From: Bradyrhizobium jicamae | GTDB taxonomy: Bacteria > Pseudomonadota > Alphaproteobacteria > Rhizobiales > Xanthobacteraceae | NCBI RefSeq assembly: GCF_018130695.1 | Contig: NZ_JAFCJX010000019.1 | Span: forward strand, 108,278-172,277 | Length of the DNA stretch: 64,000 bases | Reading direction: 5' to 3' | Shown here: piece by piece, positions 53,371-61,468 of the stretch | Numbering within the stretch: position 1 is the stretch's first letter | Layout of the letters: each line of letters begins with the position of its first letter | Notes under the pieces: model-generated | Told to the model about the DNA's origin: nothing | Database searches by the model: none | Seen by the model: only the letters and a program-made list of their open reading frames with translations | Program-made: the position numbers and the translations under genes

Positions 53371-54615
53371 TCAGGATGAGGAACGGTCGGACGTTGGGCC
53401 GAAGGCATAGGGGCCTAGTTGCCACATCAGGGAGCACGCAAGCACGAGCACCGCAGCGAACAGCCAGAGCGCTGGCGTATAGTTTCCAAACCGCGTGAAA
53501 CTTAAACCCATAACCCAGGGACCAATGCCGCTACCCAACATGAAGATCGCGAAGAGGTAGCCGTAGAGTGCGCCGAAGGCACGCAGACCGAAATAGCGTG
53601 ATTGAAGGAAGGCGATCAGATCGATCTCAGCGCCTAGCCCCAATCCGACGAGCATGGCCGCGACAAGCCCTGCTTGCATGCTGACTGTTGATAGCAGCAT
53701 GATGATGCCCGCAAGCGGCATCAAGAAGAAGGCAAGTGCAACATTCGGCGCGAAAAAGCGGTCAAGCATGGCTCCGGCGACTAACCTTCCCGCAATTAGC
53801 GCGATACCGGCTGCACTAATTGCCCGCGTCGCCTGAGCGGTCGGAACGCCATGATCCGTGAGTAGCGGGATCAGATGCGCGGTCGCACCCGAAGCGGTCA
53901 TGGCCACGCAGAAGAAGGCGCCGCTCAGTTGCCAAAAGTGCGCACTTGCGATCGCTTCGCGCGTGGACAAGCCTGGCTTTTCGACGACCGCTCCATTGGG
54001 CCGACGCGCGTCGGCCCCAAGCGTCCAGACTGCGGGTACCCCCAGCACTACCACCAACACCCCCAGCATCATGTAAGCGTGACGTCACCCGAAACTCGCG
54101 AGGAGATGGGCTGCTAGCAGTGGAATCAGCGCGGCGCCGAGACCGACACCAGTCATAGCGATGCCAAGCGCGAGCCCTCGTCGTCGATCAAAAGCGCCAG
54201 CAACGGCTCTTGCGTAGGGCAGCGGGGTTTGGCCGCCCCATACCAGGCCGACAACACCGTAGAGCGCGACAAATTTCGTTGAGGAGTTTGGCAGCCATCC
54301 GAGCGCAACCATCCCGCTCCCCGACAGGAGAACGGCAGGCAATGTAATTCGGCGGACGCCGTAGCGATCGACAAGCCAGCCTGCGACAGGCGTGGCGATT
54401 CCCGTCGCGCACAGGCCCATCATGAGGGCAGCCGAGAGCGTACCGCGGTCGGATTGAAAACTCTCTACTAGGGCGGTTAAGAAGACGCCGAAGGTGAACT
54501 GCATCATCGGTCCGTTGCCAACGATGAGACCCAGAACCGCACCCAATACTATGCGCCAATTGCTAGTGCGTTTTGACAGATCTTCGTGCGCAACGGATCC
54601 GGCTGATATTGTCAC
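53371..54615 (-). pseudogene. MFS transporter (OFA-like), interrupted by an in-frame TGA
   Basis: The frame reads from the ATG at 54615 through the first six helices to HLLASFG, then TGA (54085-54087), then RHAYMMLGVLVVVLG and six more helices to 53371, with no frame change. Relatives have FGWR-HAY here, so the TGA replaces a tryptophan codon. Without the stop the protein has about 414 residues, normal for the family. It resembles the intact MFS at 57228-58523, for example GLGAEIDLIAFLQSRYFG versus VIGAEFDGLGYLIPRYFG. Separate translation of the second half from ATG at 54072 is conceivable. Confidence 0.8.
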
Positions 54616-54685
54616 GCCCTCTCCCCTTTGATTGCCGAGAGTCTTCGGTACTGGAACCGTTTGCCGGCACTGTTCGGAGACATAT

Positions 54686-54700
54686 ACTATACCGTATAGT
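54686..54700. promoter_or_regulatory. TetR-type operator (ACTATACCGTATAGT)
   Basis: Seven-base arms ACTATAC and GTATAGT surround one C. It lies about 70 bases before the interrupted MFS start (54615) in the divergent gap to the TetR gene at 55124. Related sites at 57098, 57122, 58577 and 60491 share the pattern ACTAYACSGT. The rest of the 54616-55123 gap shows nothing else I can name. Confidence 0.65.
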
Positions 54701-55123
54701 TTTGTCGAGTGTTAGCCGCCGGTTTGCACCCGTCGGATAGTACTGGCGCCCTGCTATCCGTACCCTGTGGATCGGGCCCTTCGCACGTCGGCCTGTCAGC
54801 CTGATACGGGCGCCAGCCTGCTAGGCATTGAACTCCAGCCTGGGCGGAAGAAGCATCAACGAATGAGCTAGTCGCCGCAGGCTTTCGCCGCGACCAACAT
54901 CGTGGCCAAAGGCCCCCTAGAAGCGCTAGGAAACTTGTTTCGGGAAGCGGCTGGGCGCTTTTTTGGTGGGAAACCAGCAATTGATTGGCTTGACGGGGAA
55001 CATTTCGCCCCCTCAGGTCAGCGTATAGGCTATCGATTCTGGGCAAAGCGAGCCCAATACGAAAGTCGGCGAGGCTCGAGGTTGGCCGATCGATAATTAA
55101 ATTCTAGAACTGAGCGGGAACCG

Positions 55124-55753
55124 ATGAAATCCAAAAGAAGCGCTCCTCGCCGCGGGCCGCGAGCGACCAAGCGCGAAGCTATCCTCGAGGCCGGTACTAA
55201 AATATTCCTTGAGCGCGGGTTTGGCGCCACAAGCATGGACGAAGTGGCCGTTCAGGCGAATGTCTCCAAACGAACAGTGTACGACTACTTCGAAAGCAAG
55301 GAGGGCCTTTTTGCCGCCGTCGTTCAGGAGCTTTGCGAGCGCATCACACCGCCCGAGTTTCTGGCGAGAGAGACTGAGGAAGAGGTTGAGGATGTTCTAA
55401 AGCGGTTTGGCGAGTGGTTCCTCGCCCGCATATACTCGGTTGAACAAATTAATCTGTTTCAAACAGTAATCAACGATTCGCGTCAGTTTCCAGATATCGG
55501 AAACATGATGTTTTCCGGTCCGGTGAAGCGAACCCAAGACGCTGTCGCGTCGTATTTCGCGACGCAAGTGCGAAAGGGCCGTTTGGTGCTGAAGGACACT
55601 ACGACCGCCGCTGCTCTTTTTATCGCGATGCTTAAGGGCGATACCCATATGAAATTGCTCTTCGGACAGTCGCGAGAGGCTTTGCAGAAGGAGATTAGAC
55701 GAAACGTCTCTACAACTGTAAGGCTTTTCCTGAATGGAGCTCGCGAAGGCTAA
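55124..55753 (+). CDS. TetR-family transcriptional regulator
   Basis: This is a 209-residue regulator with a basic N-terminal arm and a TetR helix-turn-helix at about residues 17-63: AILEAGTKIFLERGFGATSMDEVAVQANVSKRTVYDYF, quoted here in part as TSMDEVAVQANVSKRTVYDYF with its recognition helix. The C-terminal domain is of the AefR-like/TetR_C type. It is divergent from the MFS/hydrolase operon with palindromic operator between, so it is likely a repressor of that operon and of the other units having the same site. Confidence 0.87.
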   Translation: MKSKRSAPRRGPRATKREAILEAGTKIFLERGFGATSMDEVAVQANVSKRTVYDYFESKEGLFAAVVQELCERITPPEFLARETEEEVEDVLKRFGEWFLARIYSVEQINLFQTVINDSRQFPDIGNMMFSGPVKRTQDAVASYFATQVRKGRLVLKDTTTAAALFIAMLKGDTHMKLLFGQSREALQKEIRRNVSTTVRLFLNGAREG

Positions 55754-55845
55754 AGTCATCGGGGTGAATAACCTCAGCACTTGTGCGCGACGTCGAACGA
55801 AACCAGCTTGATCCACCTTTCCGGTGCAAGTAAGTTCTCGTCCTG

Positions 55846-55878
55846 CAAAAAAAGTGCCGCGGAACTACCCCGGCACTT
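55846..55878 (-). terminator. Intrinsic terminator for the outer-membrane protein gene
   Basis: On the minus strand AAGTGCCG and CGGCACTT form an eight-base-pair stem with an 11-base loop, followed by a run of T (A on the plus strand, 55846-55853). It lies 36 bases after the stop of the gene ending at 55914, which is the usual position. Confidence 0.8.
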
Positions 55879-55913
55879 AGTCTATTCCTTCGGGAGGTTT
55901 AACGAAGGAAGTT

Positions 55914-57029
55914 TCAGAACTTCATGGTAATGCCGCTATAGATTGTTGATTCGGTACACGTGTTGTTGCTCACCCCCGGCGAGACGTTGCACAATCTGCT
56001 CTTCTCGTGATCGAGTCCGAATTTGTTTTGCCAATAGCGGTACGCCACCCACATATCAACAAAGTGCGAATATTTCGGCCCCCAAGCGGCTTTGGAAGCA
56101 TCGAACGTCAGCCGGATTGGCTCGGCATTGAACTCGACCGTGGTATTAAGATTGGCGGGCGCCGCCACTGGCAAAGGGTTGTAAGGAAGTGGATTGCTCT
56201 CAGTTCCCTTTGGACCATACCAGGCGGCTCGGCCACTGATCGAGAAGAACTGCATGCTCTCAGGAAGAAACCCGAGATCCATGTAATAGTTGGTTTCGAT
56301 CGCCCAAGTCGGATTGTAACTGCGGTGGCCGTCTATCAAGCAGTTGACGCCTGGTACCGGTCCCGAGAAGCCGCTACCGCACTGCGCGAAGCCGTTGTGA
56401 TTTGCAAAATCCCAATACATCAAAGGTGAAACGTTGAAGAAGCCTTTGTAGGGAAGCGCAAACTGGAACTGAAGGCCGGCGACAACGTCGCGCTTCGCCG
56501 GCGCCAGGCGATTATTGACAGTGTTCGCATCCAAGCCTACCGCGAAAGAAATGTTGCGGAGCGGATCAATGGCAAACGCTTTCGTATTGAAGATTTCGTT
56601 CCAGCCGAACGTCGACCTGATTTGGCCGAAGATCTCTGACGCCCCCTCGCAAGCGGCAGACGTCGTCGTGCCGTTAGTCGGGTTGAAGATGACGCCTGCA
56701 TTCGTGCAGGGGTTGGCGGGATCGTTGTGATCTGACTTCAAGAGAGAAATGTTGAAGAAGTTCGTGCCGTAGGCCCATATGTCGAAGTGCGTGAACGAAT
56801 AGACCTGTTTAGCAGTCTTGCCGTTGATGCTGCCATCAGGACGAATTGAATAGTTTCCTGGATCGGTGCCCGCAGGCATCCAAGATACAGTTATGCGATC
56901 GTCGATCAATTTGAAAAACGGCGTGTCGACAGCCACTGCTGGACTTGCCTTCGCGGGAAGATCAGCGGCAGACGCACTCCCCGTGATTGAAAGCATGGAT
57001 ACTGCAAGAATGGTACAGCGACGGTTCAT
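55914..57029 (-). CDS. Outer-membrane beta-barrel protein (Tsx/OmpK-like features)
   Basis: This is a 371-residue protein with a Sec signal peptide (MNRRCTILAVSML ... SASA, cleaved before AD) and alternating hydrophobic residues throughout. It ends in aromatic phenylalanine (SGITMKF), a typical outer-membrane signature. FTHFDIWAYGTNFFNISLL and YWQNKFGLD recall Tsx-like nucleoside channels. In this locus it probably lets the substrate cross the outer membrane. Two TetR-type operators lie 69 to 107 bases upstream and a terminator follows. GGGGGG precedes the ATG. Its exact family is not certain. Confidence 0.7.
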   Translation of the reverse strand: MNRRCTILAVSMLSITGSASAADLPAKASPAVAVDTPFFKLIDDRITVSWMPAGTDPGNYSIRPDGSINGKTAKQVYSFTHFDIWAYGTNFFNISLLKSDHNDPANPCTNAGVIFNPTNGTTTSAACEGASEIFGQIRSTFGWNEIFNTKAFAIDPLRNISFAVGLDANTVNNRLAPAKRDVVAGLQFQFALPYKGFFNVSPLMYWDFANHNGFAQCGSGFSGPVPGVNCLIDGHRSYNPTWAIETNYYMDLGFLPESMQFFSISGRAAWYGPKGTESNPLPYNPLPVAAPANLNTTVEFNAEPIRLTFDASKAAWGPKYSHFVDMWVAYRYWQNKFGLDHEKSRLCNVSPGVSNNTCTESTIYSGITMKF

Positions 57030-57097
57030 GATGTCCCCCCTAAGTTAAAAATCCTCATTCCGATCCGACCGGCTCCGCTCCGGTCAAATCATAAAAC

Positions 57098-57136
57098 TCT
57101 ACACGGTGCAGTATGCAAGGAACTACACGGTACAGT
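57098..57136. promoter_or_regulatory. Tandem TetR-type operators upstream of the outer-membrane protein
   Basis: TCTACACGGTGCAGT (57098-57112) and ACTACACGGTACAGT (57122-57136) are 13 of 15 identical and repeat with a 24-base period, on the same face of the helix. Both match the motif at 54686 and 58577. They are upstream of the gene starting at 57029. Confidence 0.6.
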
Positions 57137-57227
57137 GTACCTTTACAAGCCAAAAGTGTTGCTGGCTAGACACACTCTCGTACTTTACAAAGCCCGCCGG
57201 ATTAGCGCCGACTCAAGCGCGATCACC

Positions 57228-58523
57228 CTAGCCTCCAGGATTTCGTCCTAAGAAGCGATACCTGCCGAGAAGTAGAAATAGGCCGGAGGCAAACATCAAC
57301 GCCGCAAACACGACCGTTAGCGCCAAAGAGTACGAACCTGTGCTTTGGCGGATGAAACCGAATGCCGCAATCGACAACGCCGCTCCAATTTGAAATATCG
57401 CGTAGATGGATCCGTAGATCACGCCTAGAAATTTCTGCCCGAAGTACCTCGGAATCAAATAGCCAAGTCCATCGAATTCAGCGCCGATCACGAAGCCGAG
57501 CAGCGATGCAGCGACCGCGGCCAGTGCGTATGGCGGGCTCGAGTTGAGGATCCAAAGCCCTGCCCCGGCAGCGAGGCACATGGTCGTCATCACCACGGAA
57601 ACCTTGAGCCGATCTAGAAACCAGCCCGTGCAAACCCGTCCGACGATCAACGATATCCCCATCACTGATTGCAAAAAGGTCGCCTCAGCCGGCGTCAGGC
57701 CTGCGTCAGTCAAAATCCTGATCATGTGAATAACCGCTCCGGAGCTCGCGGTACCCAGGACGAAAAAGCCGGCGGCCGAAATACAATACTCACGGGTCTT
57801 AGCGGCCTGACGCAGCGAAATCCCCAGTAGGTCGGCGCTATCATGAGTCTCTATTTTGACGCGACGCTCCTTCAGCATGAAGAAGGCGACGGGCCATGGG
57901 CCGATAATCGCGAGAACACCCAATACGGCGTAGCCTGTACGCCACCCAAAGTTGGCAATGGTGTAGGCTACAAGGGCAGGCAATACGGCAGCGCCGATGC
58001 CTATCCCCGTATTTGCAAGCCCTAGACTCAGCCCGAGACGCTTATCGAACCAGCTGGCGGTAGCCTTGTTGTAGGTGACAGGCCATACGCCGATGCCGCA
58101 AAGTGCGGCCAACACAAGGCCCGCATAGAAAACATAGAGATTCCCAGGAAGAAAATACAAGGCGGAGACACTCAATCCAAACAGGGGAATCGAGCAAAGA
58201 ACCAATTTTCGGGCACCTAGGCGATCGGTTAGATAGCCCGATATGACCGAAGTCGTAATGATCATGAGTGAAATAAGTGAGGCGCCCAACGATATCGTCG
58301 AAATTCCCCATTTGAACTCGGCCTCAAGCGGCAACACAAATGCGCTGAAGCAAAAGACGAGTATGCTGCTTGGACCAAATACCATTCCAATCAGCGAGGC
58401 GAGCGTCGTCGTCCAGCCCGAGTATAGCCGTCCATCGCTCCCGATCAGCCTCTCGGCTTTTTCCGGAGCTTCCTTTGGAAGAAGAAGGCTCACGGCAGAA
58501 GCAAGCCCTTGCTCGGCACTCAT
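57228..58523 (-). CDS. MFS transporter (oxalate/formate antiporter-like family)
   Basis: This is an intact 431-residue, 12-helix transporter of the OFA-like group; LTDRLGARKLVL and FDKRLGLSLGLANTGIGIGAAVLPAL are the first-half motifs, quoted in part. It is a paralog of the interrupted MFS at 53371-54615, having the same motifs in the same order (NFGWRTGYAVLG versus SFG-stop-RHAYMMLG). It probably imports a carboxylate related to the local enzymes. Its start is 54 bases after the end of the flavin reductase gene with a TetR-type operator in between, so it may have its own promoter. Confidence 0.85.
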   Translation of the reverse strand: MSAEQGLASAVSLLLPKEAPEKAERLIGSDGRLYSGWTTTLASLIGMVFGPSSILVFCFSAFVLPLEAEFKWGISTISLGASLISLMIITTSVISGYLTDRLGARKLVLCSIPLFGLSVSALYFLPGNLYVFYAGLVLAALCGIGVWPVTYNKATASWFDKRLGLSLGLANTGIGIGAAVLPALVAYTIANFGWRTGYAVLGVLAIIGPWPVAFFMLKERRVKIETHDSADLLGISLRQAAKTREYCISAAGFFVLGTASSGAVIHMIRILTDAGLTPAEATFLQSVMGISLIVGRVCTGWFLDRLKVSVVMTTMCLAAGAGLWILNSSPPYALAAVAASLLGFVIGAEFDGLGYLIPRYFGQKFLGVIYGSIYAIFQIGAALSIAAFGFIRQSTGSYSLALTVVFAALMFASGLFLLLGRYRFLGRNPGG

Positions 58524-58576
58524 TGGCCTTCCCCTCTAATACCGCATGGCTGTATTCAGCTCCTGTTGATGAATAC

Positions 58577-58591
58577 ACTACACGGTGTGGT
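58577..58591. promoter_or_regulatory. TetR-type operator overlapping the end of the flavin reductase gene
   Basis: ACTACACGGTGTGGT is close to the sites at 57122 and 54686 and is nearly symmetric. It includes the stop codon of the flavin reductase and lies about 55 bases upstream of the MFS start at 58523, where it can control that gene. Confidence 0.6.
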
Positions 58592-59117
58592 GTCTGTCGC
58601 AAGCGCATTTTTCGTGATTTTGCCGGCGGTCGGCACGCGCTTCGTAGGTGCCGTCTAGATATATCAGCGGATCAACTGTCCCGTTCAGGACGACGGAAAG
58701 CACTCGGCCCACGAAAATGGAATGGGAACCATAATCAAATCGATCCGCAGACTCGCAGATAAGGCTGGCTTGAGCGTCAGCCAGGATTGGAACTGAATCG
58801 TCTTGCCTCCAAGAGCCTGCGCCGAATCGATCCATCTGGCCCGACGTGCCGCAACGCATCGAGACGTCGGCTTGCCCACTGTTCAGAATGTTGACCCCGA
58901 AATTGTCGACGCCACGTATGTGCTCGTAGAACGATGAAGATCGGTTTACACAAACGATCAATGACGGAGGCCGCATGCTCATCGCGCTCAAGGATGTGGC
59001 CGTCATAGCGTAACGGCCACTCTCGTCTTGACATGTCACGATGGCGACGGAGCTTGCCAGCCTGCGCATGGCGAGTTTCGTCTGGACTACGACATCTTCG
59101 TCCGGAGTTTTGCTCAT
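58578..59117 (-). CDS. Flavin reductase (HpaC-like domain)
   Basis: This is a 179-residue flavin reductase: RLASSVAIVTCQDESGRYAMTATSLSAMS, quoted in part, and PPSLIVCVNRSSSFYEHIRG, with NFGVNIL. It supplies reduced FMN or FAD to a partner monooxygenase. The partner is the gene just upstream (59144-60361) with 26 bases between, so this is a two-component flavin monooxygenase system. The C-terminal tail ends in a histidine-rich stretch that overlaps the operator. No alternative start seems better. Confidence 0.85.
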   Translation of the reverse strand: MSKTPDEDVVVQTKLAMRRLASSVAIVTCQDESGRYAMTATSLSAMSMRPPSLIVCVNRSSSFYEHIRGVDNFGVNILNSGQADVSMRCGTSGQMDRFGAGSWRQDDSVPILADAQASLICESADRFDYGSHSIFVGRVLSVVLNGTVDPLIYLDGTYEARADRRQNHEKCACDRHHTV

Positions 59118-59143
59118 GGTTGCGAGTCCTATTGGTTGTCAGT

Positions 59144-60361
59144 CTAAAACATTCCTTCGGGATCAATCCCGAGGGCGTTCTGCCCGTACATGATGTCGGT
59201 GTTTTCGTGGTCGAGGCTGATATGCAGCGCGCCGGTATTGGCGTCGCGCCAGAACCTTTGAAGGGGCAAGGATAAGTCCGCGGAACTGGCCCCTCCCCGG
59301 AGAAACAACTCGTTGACGACAGCTACCGCCTGCTTAGCCGCGAATCCATGATTGCGTCGAATGGCCAATCGTTCCGCGCGGTCAAGCGTTCCTTCTTTTC
59401 TGAGTTTTGCGTCCGCGCACTCCAGACCGTCGACCAGCAACGTCAACGCGGCGTCAATACTTGTTGCAGCGGCGCCGATCTTGCCCTGCACCCGGGATTG
59501 GAGCGCGAGGGCAGCGGCACCAGCCGCGGCGGGACGCGACTTGGAGCGAGCCATCTCCGTGAACGTATCCAGCGCGCCGCGGGCCATCCCAAGTATCGGT
59601 GCGGCAAGGGACGTGGGACCGAAGGTCGTGAAGTAGAAGCGAGCCATGATGTTTTCGGGGATCGCGCTGCCAGGCGCGGTCGCGCTTGCTATGTCGGCAA
59701 ATCGCAGTACGCGATGCTCGGGAACGAACTTCAGCTCATCCAAGGCCAATGTCTTGCTCCCGGTCCCTTGAAGGCCACAGGTAAACCAGGAATTCTGGTC
59801 GACCGTGAACGCTTCACTGGGAAGTAACAACCAGCCAAGCTCTGGGGCGTTTCCTTCACAGGGAATCATTGCAGCGACAATCAGCCACGGACAATTTTCG
59901 CAGTTGCTCACATATGGCCACTTGCCAGCTATTCGGAATCCGCCGGACACGCGCTCGCAATCGCGGCTTGGCGTGTGCGCTACGGCAACGATGCCGTTTG
60001 GATCGCTCCAAACCTCCTGCTGCGCTTCTTCCGGAAAGAAGGATACGATCCATTGACCTCCGATCGTAAGCGTTCCACACCAAGCAGTGCTTCCGCAGCC
60101 CCGGCCCAATTCGTATCCCAGCCGGGCCAGTTCGGCCGGGCCGTACTCATATCCACCGAAAGCAGCCGGCTGCATGACCTTGAACAGTTGCGCATCCCGC
60201 AGCAATTCCATCGAGCGCTTGGGAACCCTACGATTGACCTCAGTCTCGCGCGCAATACTTCGAAAATGTTCATTGAGCGTTTCGACGCGACCAACAAGAT
60301 CGGCAAGATCCGGCCTAGCTCTTGAGCCCGTCGTCACTTCATGTGTCGCGAAGCCCCACAT
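59144..60361 (-). CDS. Acyl-CoA dehydrogenase-fold flavin monooxygenase (HpaB/DszC-like)
   Basis: This is a 405-residue acyl-CoA dehydrogenase-fold protein: FGGYEYGPAELARLGYELGRGCGSTAWC in the N-terminal part, quoted in pieces, then a beta domain, and the helical C-terminal part with RGGASSADLSLPLQRFWRDANTGALHISLDHENTD. The wording places it with reduced-flavin-dependent monooxygenases such as the p-hydroxyphenylacetate hydroxylase oxygenase and DszC rather than true acyl-CoA dehydrogenases, which lack a reductase neighbour. GGAGGGA precedes the ATG. It is the likely oxygenase of the locus; an aromatic or N- or S-heterocyclic substrate is possible. Confidence 0.85.
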   Translation of the reverse strand: MWGFATHEVTTGSRARPDLADLVGRVETLNEHFRSIARETEVNRRVPKRSMELLRDAQLFKVMQPAAFGGYEYGPAELARLGYELGRGCGSTAWCGTLTIGGQWIVSFFPEEAQQEVWSDPNGIVAVAHTPSRDCERVSGGFRIAGKWPYVSNCENCPWLIVAAMIPCEGNAPELGWLLLPSEAFTVDQNSWFTCGLQGTGSKTLALDELKFVPEHRVLRFADIASATAPGSAIPENIMARFYFTTFGPTSLAAPILGMARGALDTFTEMARSKSRPAAAGAAALALQSRVQGKIGAAATSIDAALTLLVDGLECADAKLRKEGTLDRAERLAIRRNHGFAAKQAVAVVNELFLRGGASSADLSLPLQRFWRDANTGALHISLDHENTDIMYGQNALGIDPEGMF

Positions 60362-60490
60362 TTGTCGTTCCCTCCGCTTTTATGTTGGTCGGATCAGCCT
60401 CCCTCTCCACAGACAGAATGACAAATGGGATTTCTCAAGCTCGAATATCGGTCGAGACGATACTTGGCATTTCTTCAGCATCTCCAGTAT

Positions 60491-60505
60491 ACTACGCCGT
60501 GTGGC
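60491..60505. promoter_or_regulatory. TetR-type operator in the divergent monooxygenase/LysR region
   Basis: ACTACGCCGTGTGGC with the flank TAT agrees with the other sites at about 12 of 15 positions of one strand. It is 130 bases from the monooxygenase start and 15 bases before the LysR start, so it could control either. Confidence 0.5.
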
Positions 60506-60519
60506 GACATGTCGGACAA

Positions 60520-61446
60520 ATGGCGAGATTCGACCTCAATCTACTTTATTCTCTGGACGCCCTCCTGGCCGAGCGGAACGTCACGAAGGCAGCCGAAAAG
60601 CTTTGCGTGACACAGTCGACCATGAGCGGAATGCTCCTGCGCCTAAGGCAACAGTTCAATGATGAGCTGCTGGTGCGCCGAGGTAAGAGTTTCCAATTGT
60701 CACCTCTTGCGGAGCACCTTTCGGCATCAATTAGAGCGACTTTGCTTCAAGTGGAGGCCACTGTGAGCTCGAAGCCGGAGTTCGAGCCCAGCAAGGATAG
60801 TCGTCGATTCCGGATCATGGCGTCCGACTATTCCACGATCACGTTGCTTAACGATCTTTTCCGGCAATGCGCCAAGTGGGCGCCTCGGGTGCAGTTCGAA
60901 GTCCTACCGATTCAATCCCCGTTGGAAAGCATCCGTGCTGGAGAAGTGGACGTATGCGTTACCGGCAATCCCGCCGTTCATACAATCGTTCATCAGGACC
61001 CAACAATACGCAGCGACTTCCTCTTCTCTGAAGTGTATTGCTGTGTTGTCGACGGTGAGCATCCGTTGAGAGGACCCGTATCACGCGAAGACTGCGCTCG
61101 TTTTCCTCAGATTGTTGTAGGCTTTAGAGGCTTGGTCATGGCGACGGCGGAGATCTCGAGTCGCCCGCTTACCGAAGAATTTCCGGCCGAGATTATTGTG
61201 CCAAGCTTTTCGGTGATTCCAGATCTTGTCGCTGGGACCAAGTATCTTGGCCTTATTCCAAAGCGGCTGTTTGGCTCCACTGCCGCAAGAACAAACTTGA
61301 GGCTATTAGAATTTGCGCACGAAGGTCCCTCCTTCAACGAAATGCTGATTTGGCACACCCGGCTAGCCGACGATCCGGCCTTCCGGTGGCTGCGAACGCT
61401 GATACTAGGCTTAGCCACATGCAACGCGTCGAGCAAATTTGGATGA
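60520..61446 (+). CDS. LysR-family transcriptional regulator (NodD/LinR-like)
   Basis: This is a 308-residue regulator with FDLNLLYSLDALLAERNVTKAAEKLCVTQSTMSGMLLRLR as the N-terminal DNA-binding part, quoted in pieces; MARFDLNLL is typical for the NodD/LinR/NahR group that senses aromatic compounds. I start at the ATG at 60520; the frame is open from 60322, but the extra residues are not LysR-like and would overlap the monooxygenase gene. It is divergent from the monooxygenase, so it probably activates it. Confidence 0.83.
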   Translation: MARFDLNLLYSLDALLAERNVTKAAEKLCVTQSTMSGMLLRLRQQFNDELLVRRGKSFQLSPLAEHLSASIRATLLQVEATVSSKPEFEPSKDSRRFRIMASDYSTITLLNDLFRQCAKWAPRVQFEVLPIQSPLESIRAGEVDVCVTGNPAVHTIVHQDPTIRSDFLFSEVYCCVVDGEHPLRGPVSREDCARFPQIVVGFRGLVMATAEISSRPLTEEFPAEIIVPSFSVIPDLVAGTKYLGLIPKRLFGSTAARTNLRLLEFAHEGPSFNEMLIWHTRLADDPAFRWLRTLILGLATCNASSKFG

Positions 61447-61468
61447 ACCTACTCGCTACTCGAACGGC

